A stretch of 64,000 bases of DNA, from NCBI RefSeq assembly GCF_004322705.1, contig NZ_SIZZ01000001.1, positions 372,001 through 436,000 of the forward strand, given 5' to 3'. The stretch's first letter is position 1; each line of letters starts with the position of its first letter. This stretch comes from Dyella terrae. Its GTDB lineage: Bacteria; Pseudomonadota; Gammaproteobacteria; Xanthomonadales; Rhodanobacteraceae. The notes under the pieces are model-generated. The model was not told the origin of the DNA. It worked only from the letters and a program-made list of their open reading frames with translations, and made no database searches. The position numbers and the translations under genes were made by a program. This document shows positions 63,874-64,000 of the stretch, in pieces.

Positions 63874-64000
63874 ATGGCCAAGATCAATAGCCGTCCGCTG
63901 AGCGCGGAAGAACTGGATCGCTTCGGCGAGGAACTGGATGCACTGCGCGCACGCACCCTGGCGACGCGTGGCCAGGATGACGCCAACTACATCCGCAAGG
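63874..64000 (+). CDS. Fatty-acid desaturase, N-terminal end (3' end outside window)
   Basis: The first 42 codons (MAKINSRPLSAEELDRFGEELDALRARTLATRGQ, then DDANYIRK) match the start of DesB-type acyl-CoA desaturases, which open with an RTLA-G-DA-YI block before the first membrane helix. The gene is cut by the window edge, so the His boxes are not seen. It follows the reductase by 5 bp and is surely in the same operon; the TetR repressor across the operator is the likely regulator. Confidence 0.7.
   Translation, partial: MAKINSRPLSAEELDRFGEELDALRARTLATRGQDDANYIRK

Overview
The window is 64 kb of high-GC chromosome from a gammaproteobacterium, most likely Xanthomonadales and probably the Rhodanobacteraceae (Dyella, Luteibacter, Rhodanobacter type). 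This placement rests on gene content, gene order and protein style (tsaE-amiC-mutL, rplU-rpmA-obgE, rpsT, murJ-ribF-ileS-lspA-ispH, a DesT-like desaturase locus) and was not tested by a search. No insertion sequence, prophage, CRISPR array or rRNA operon was seen.

Left half (1-34.3 kb), mostly housekeeping: the 3' end of pgi; queG; nnr-tsaE; amiC; mutL; a DUF1684 protein; an enoyl-CoA hydratase; an FKBP-type isomerase; DUF1289, a CoA-type Nudix hydrolase and sseA, the last three with 4-bp stop/start overlaps; an ECI-type enoyl-CoA isomerase; a DUF4139 protein; uvrA overlapping a hotdog thioesterase; a DUF2059 protein; rplU-rpmA behind a near-consensus promoter; obgE. Next comes a three-gene SMC-like operon (DUF3375, DUF4194, MukB-like ATPase), matching JetABC of Wadjet or MksFEB condensins but with no JetD nuclease beside it. 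Then rpsT, murJ, ribF, ileS, lspA, ispH and a tRNA-Thr(CGT).

Middle (34.3-50.3 kb), accessory and signalling: a membrane hybrid histidine kinase with two dissimilar response regulators (RcsB-like and BvgA/NarL-like); a LysR regulator divergent from a pyridoxal-reductase-like pdxI with a palindrome between them; an exported esterase; an EAL protein with a dead GGDEF domain; an EntD-type phosphopantetheinyl transferase; an exported alpha/beta hydrolase; a class A beta-lactamase with a Tat-like signal; a BetT-type choline transporter; a DUF1275 membrane protein.

Right part (50.4-62 kb), exported proteins of unclear job: a TAP-like peptidase/hydrolase; an unrecognised 618-residue secreted protein behind an intergenic region with helical-turn-spaced repeats; a sugar-binding-like plus 7TM protein; a HEAT-repeat protein; a lipoprotein fusing ThuA-like, PQQ-propeller and cytochrome c parts; and a SufR-like Fe-S regulator overlapping a secreted helical protein.

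Right edge (62-64 kb): a DesT/FabR-like TetR repressor divergent from a ferredoxin-NADP reductase-like oxidoreductase and the start of a fatty-acid desaturase. The 50-bp divergent gap has an 11-bp-arm inverted repeat, a 12-bp-period TTGTATA array and a perfect TATAAT placed so that the reductase mRNA may be leaderless. The best leads for something new are the nuclease-less SMC operon, the kinase locus with its apparent upstream frame switch, and the operator architectures at 52.2 kb and 62.7 kb.
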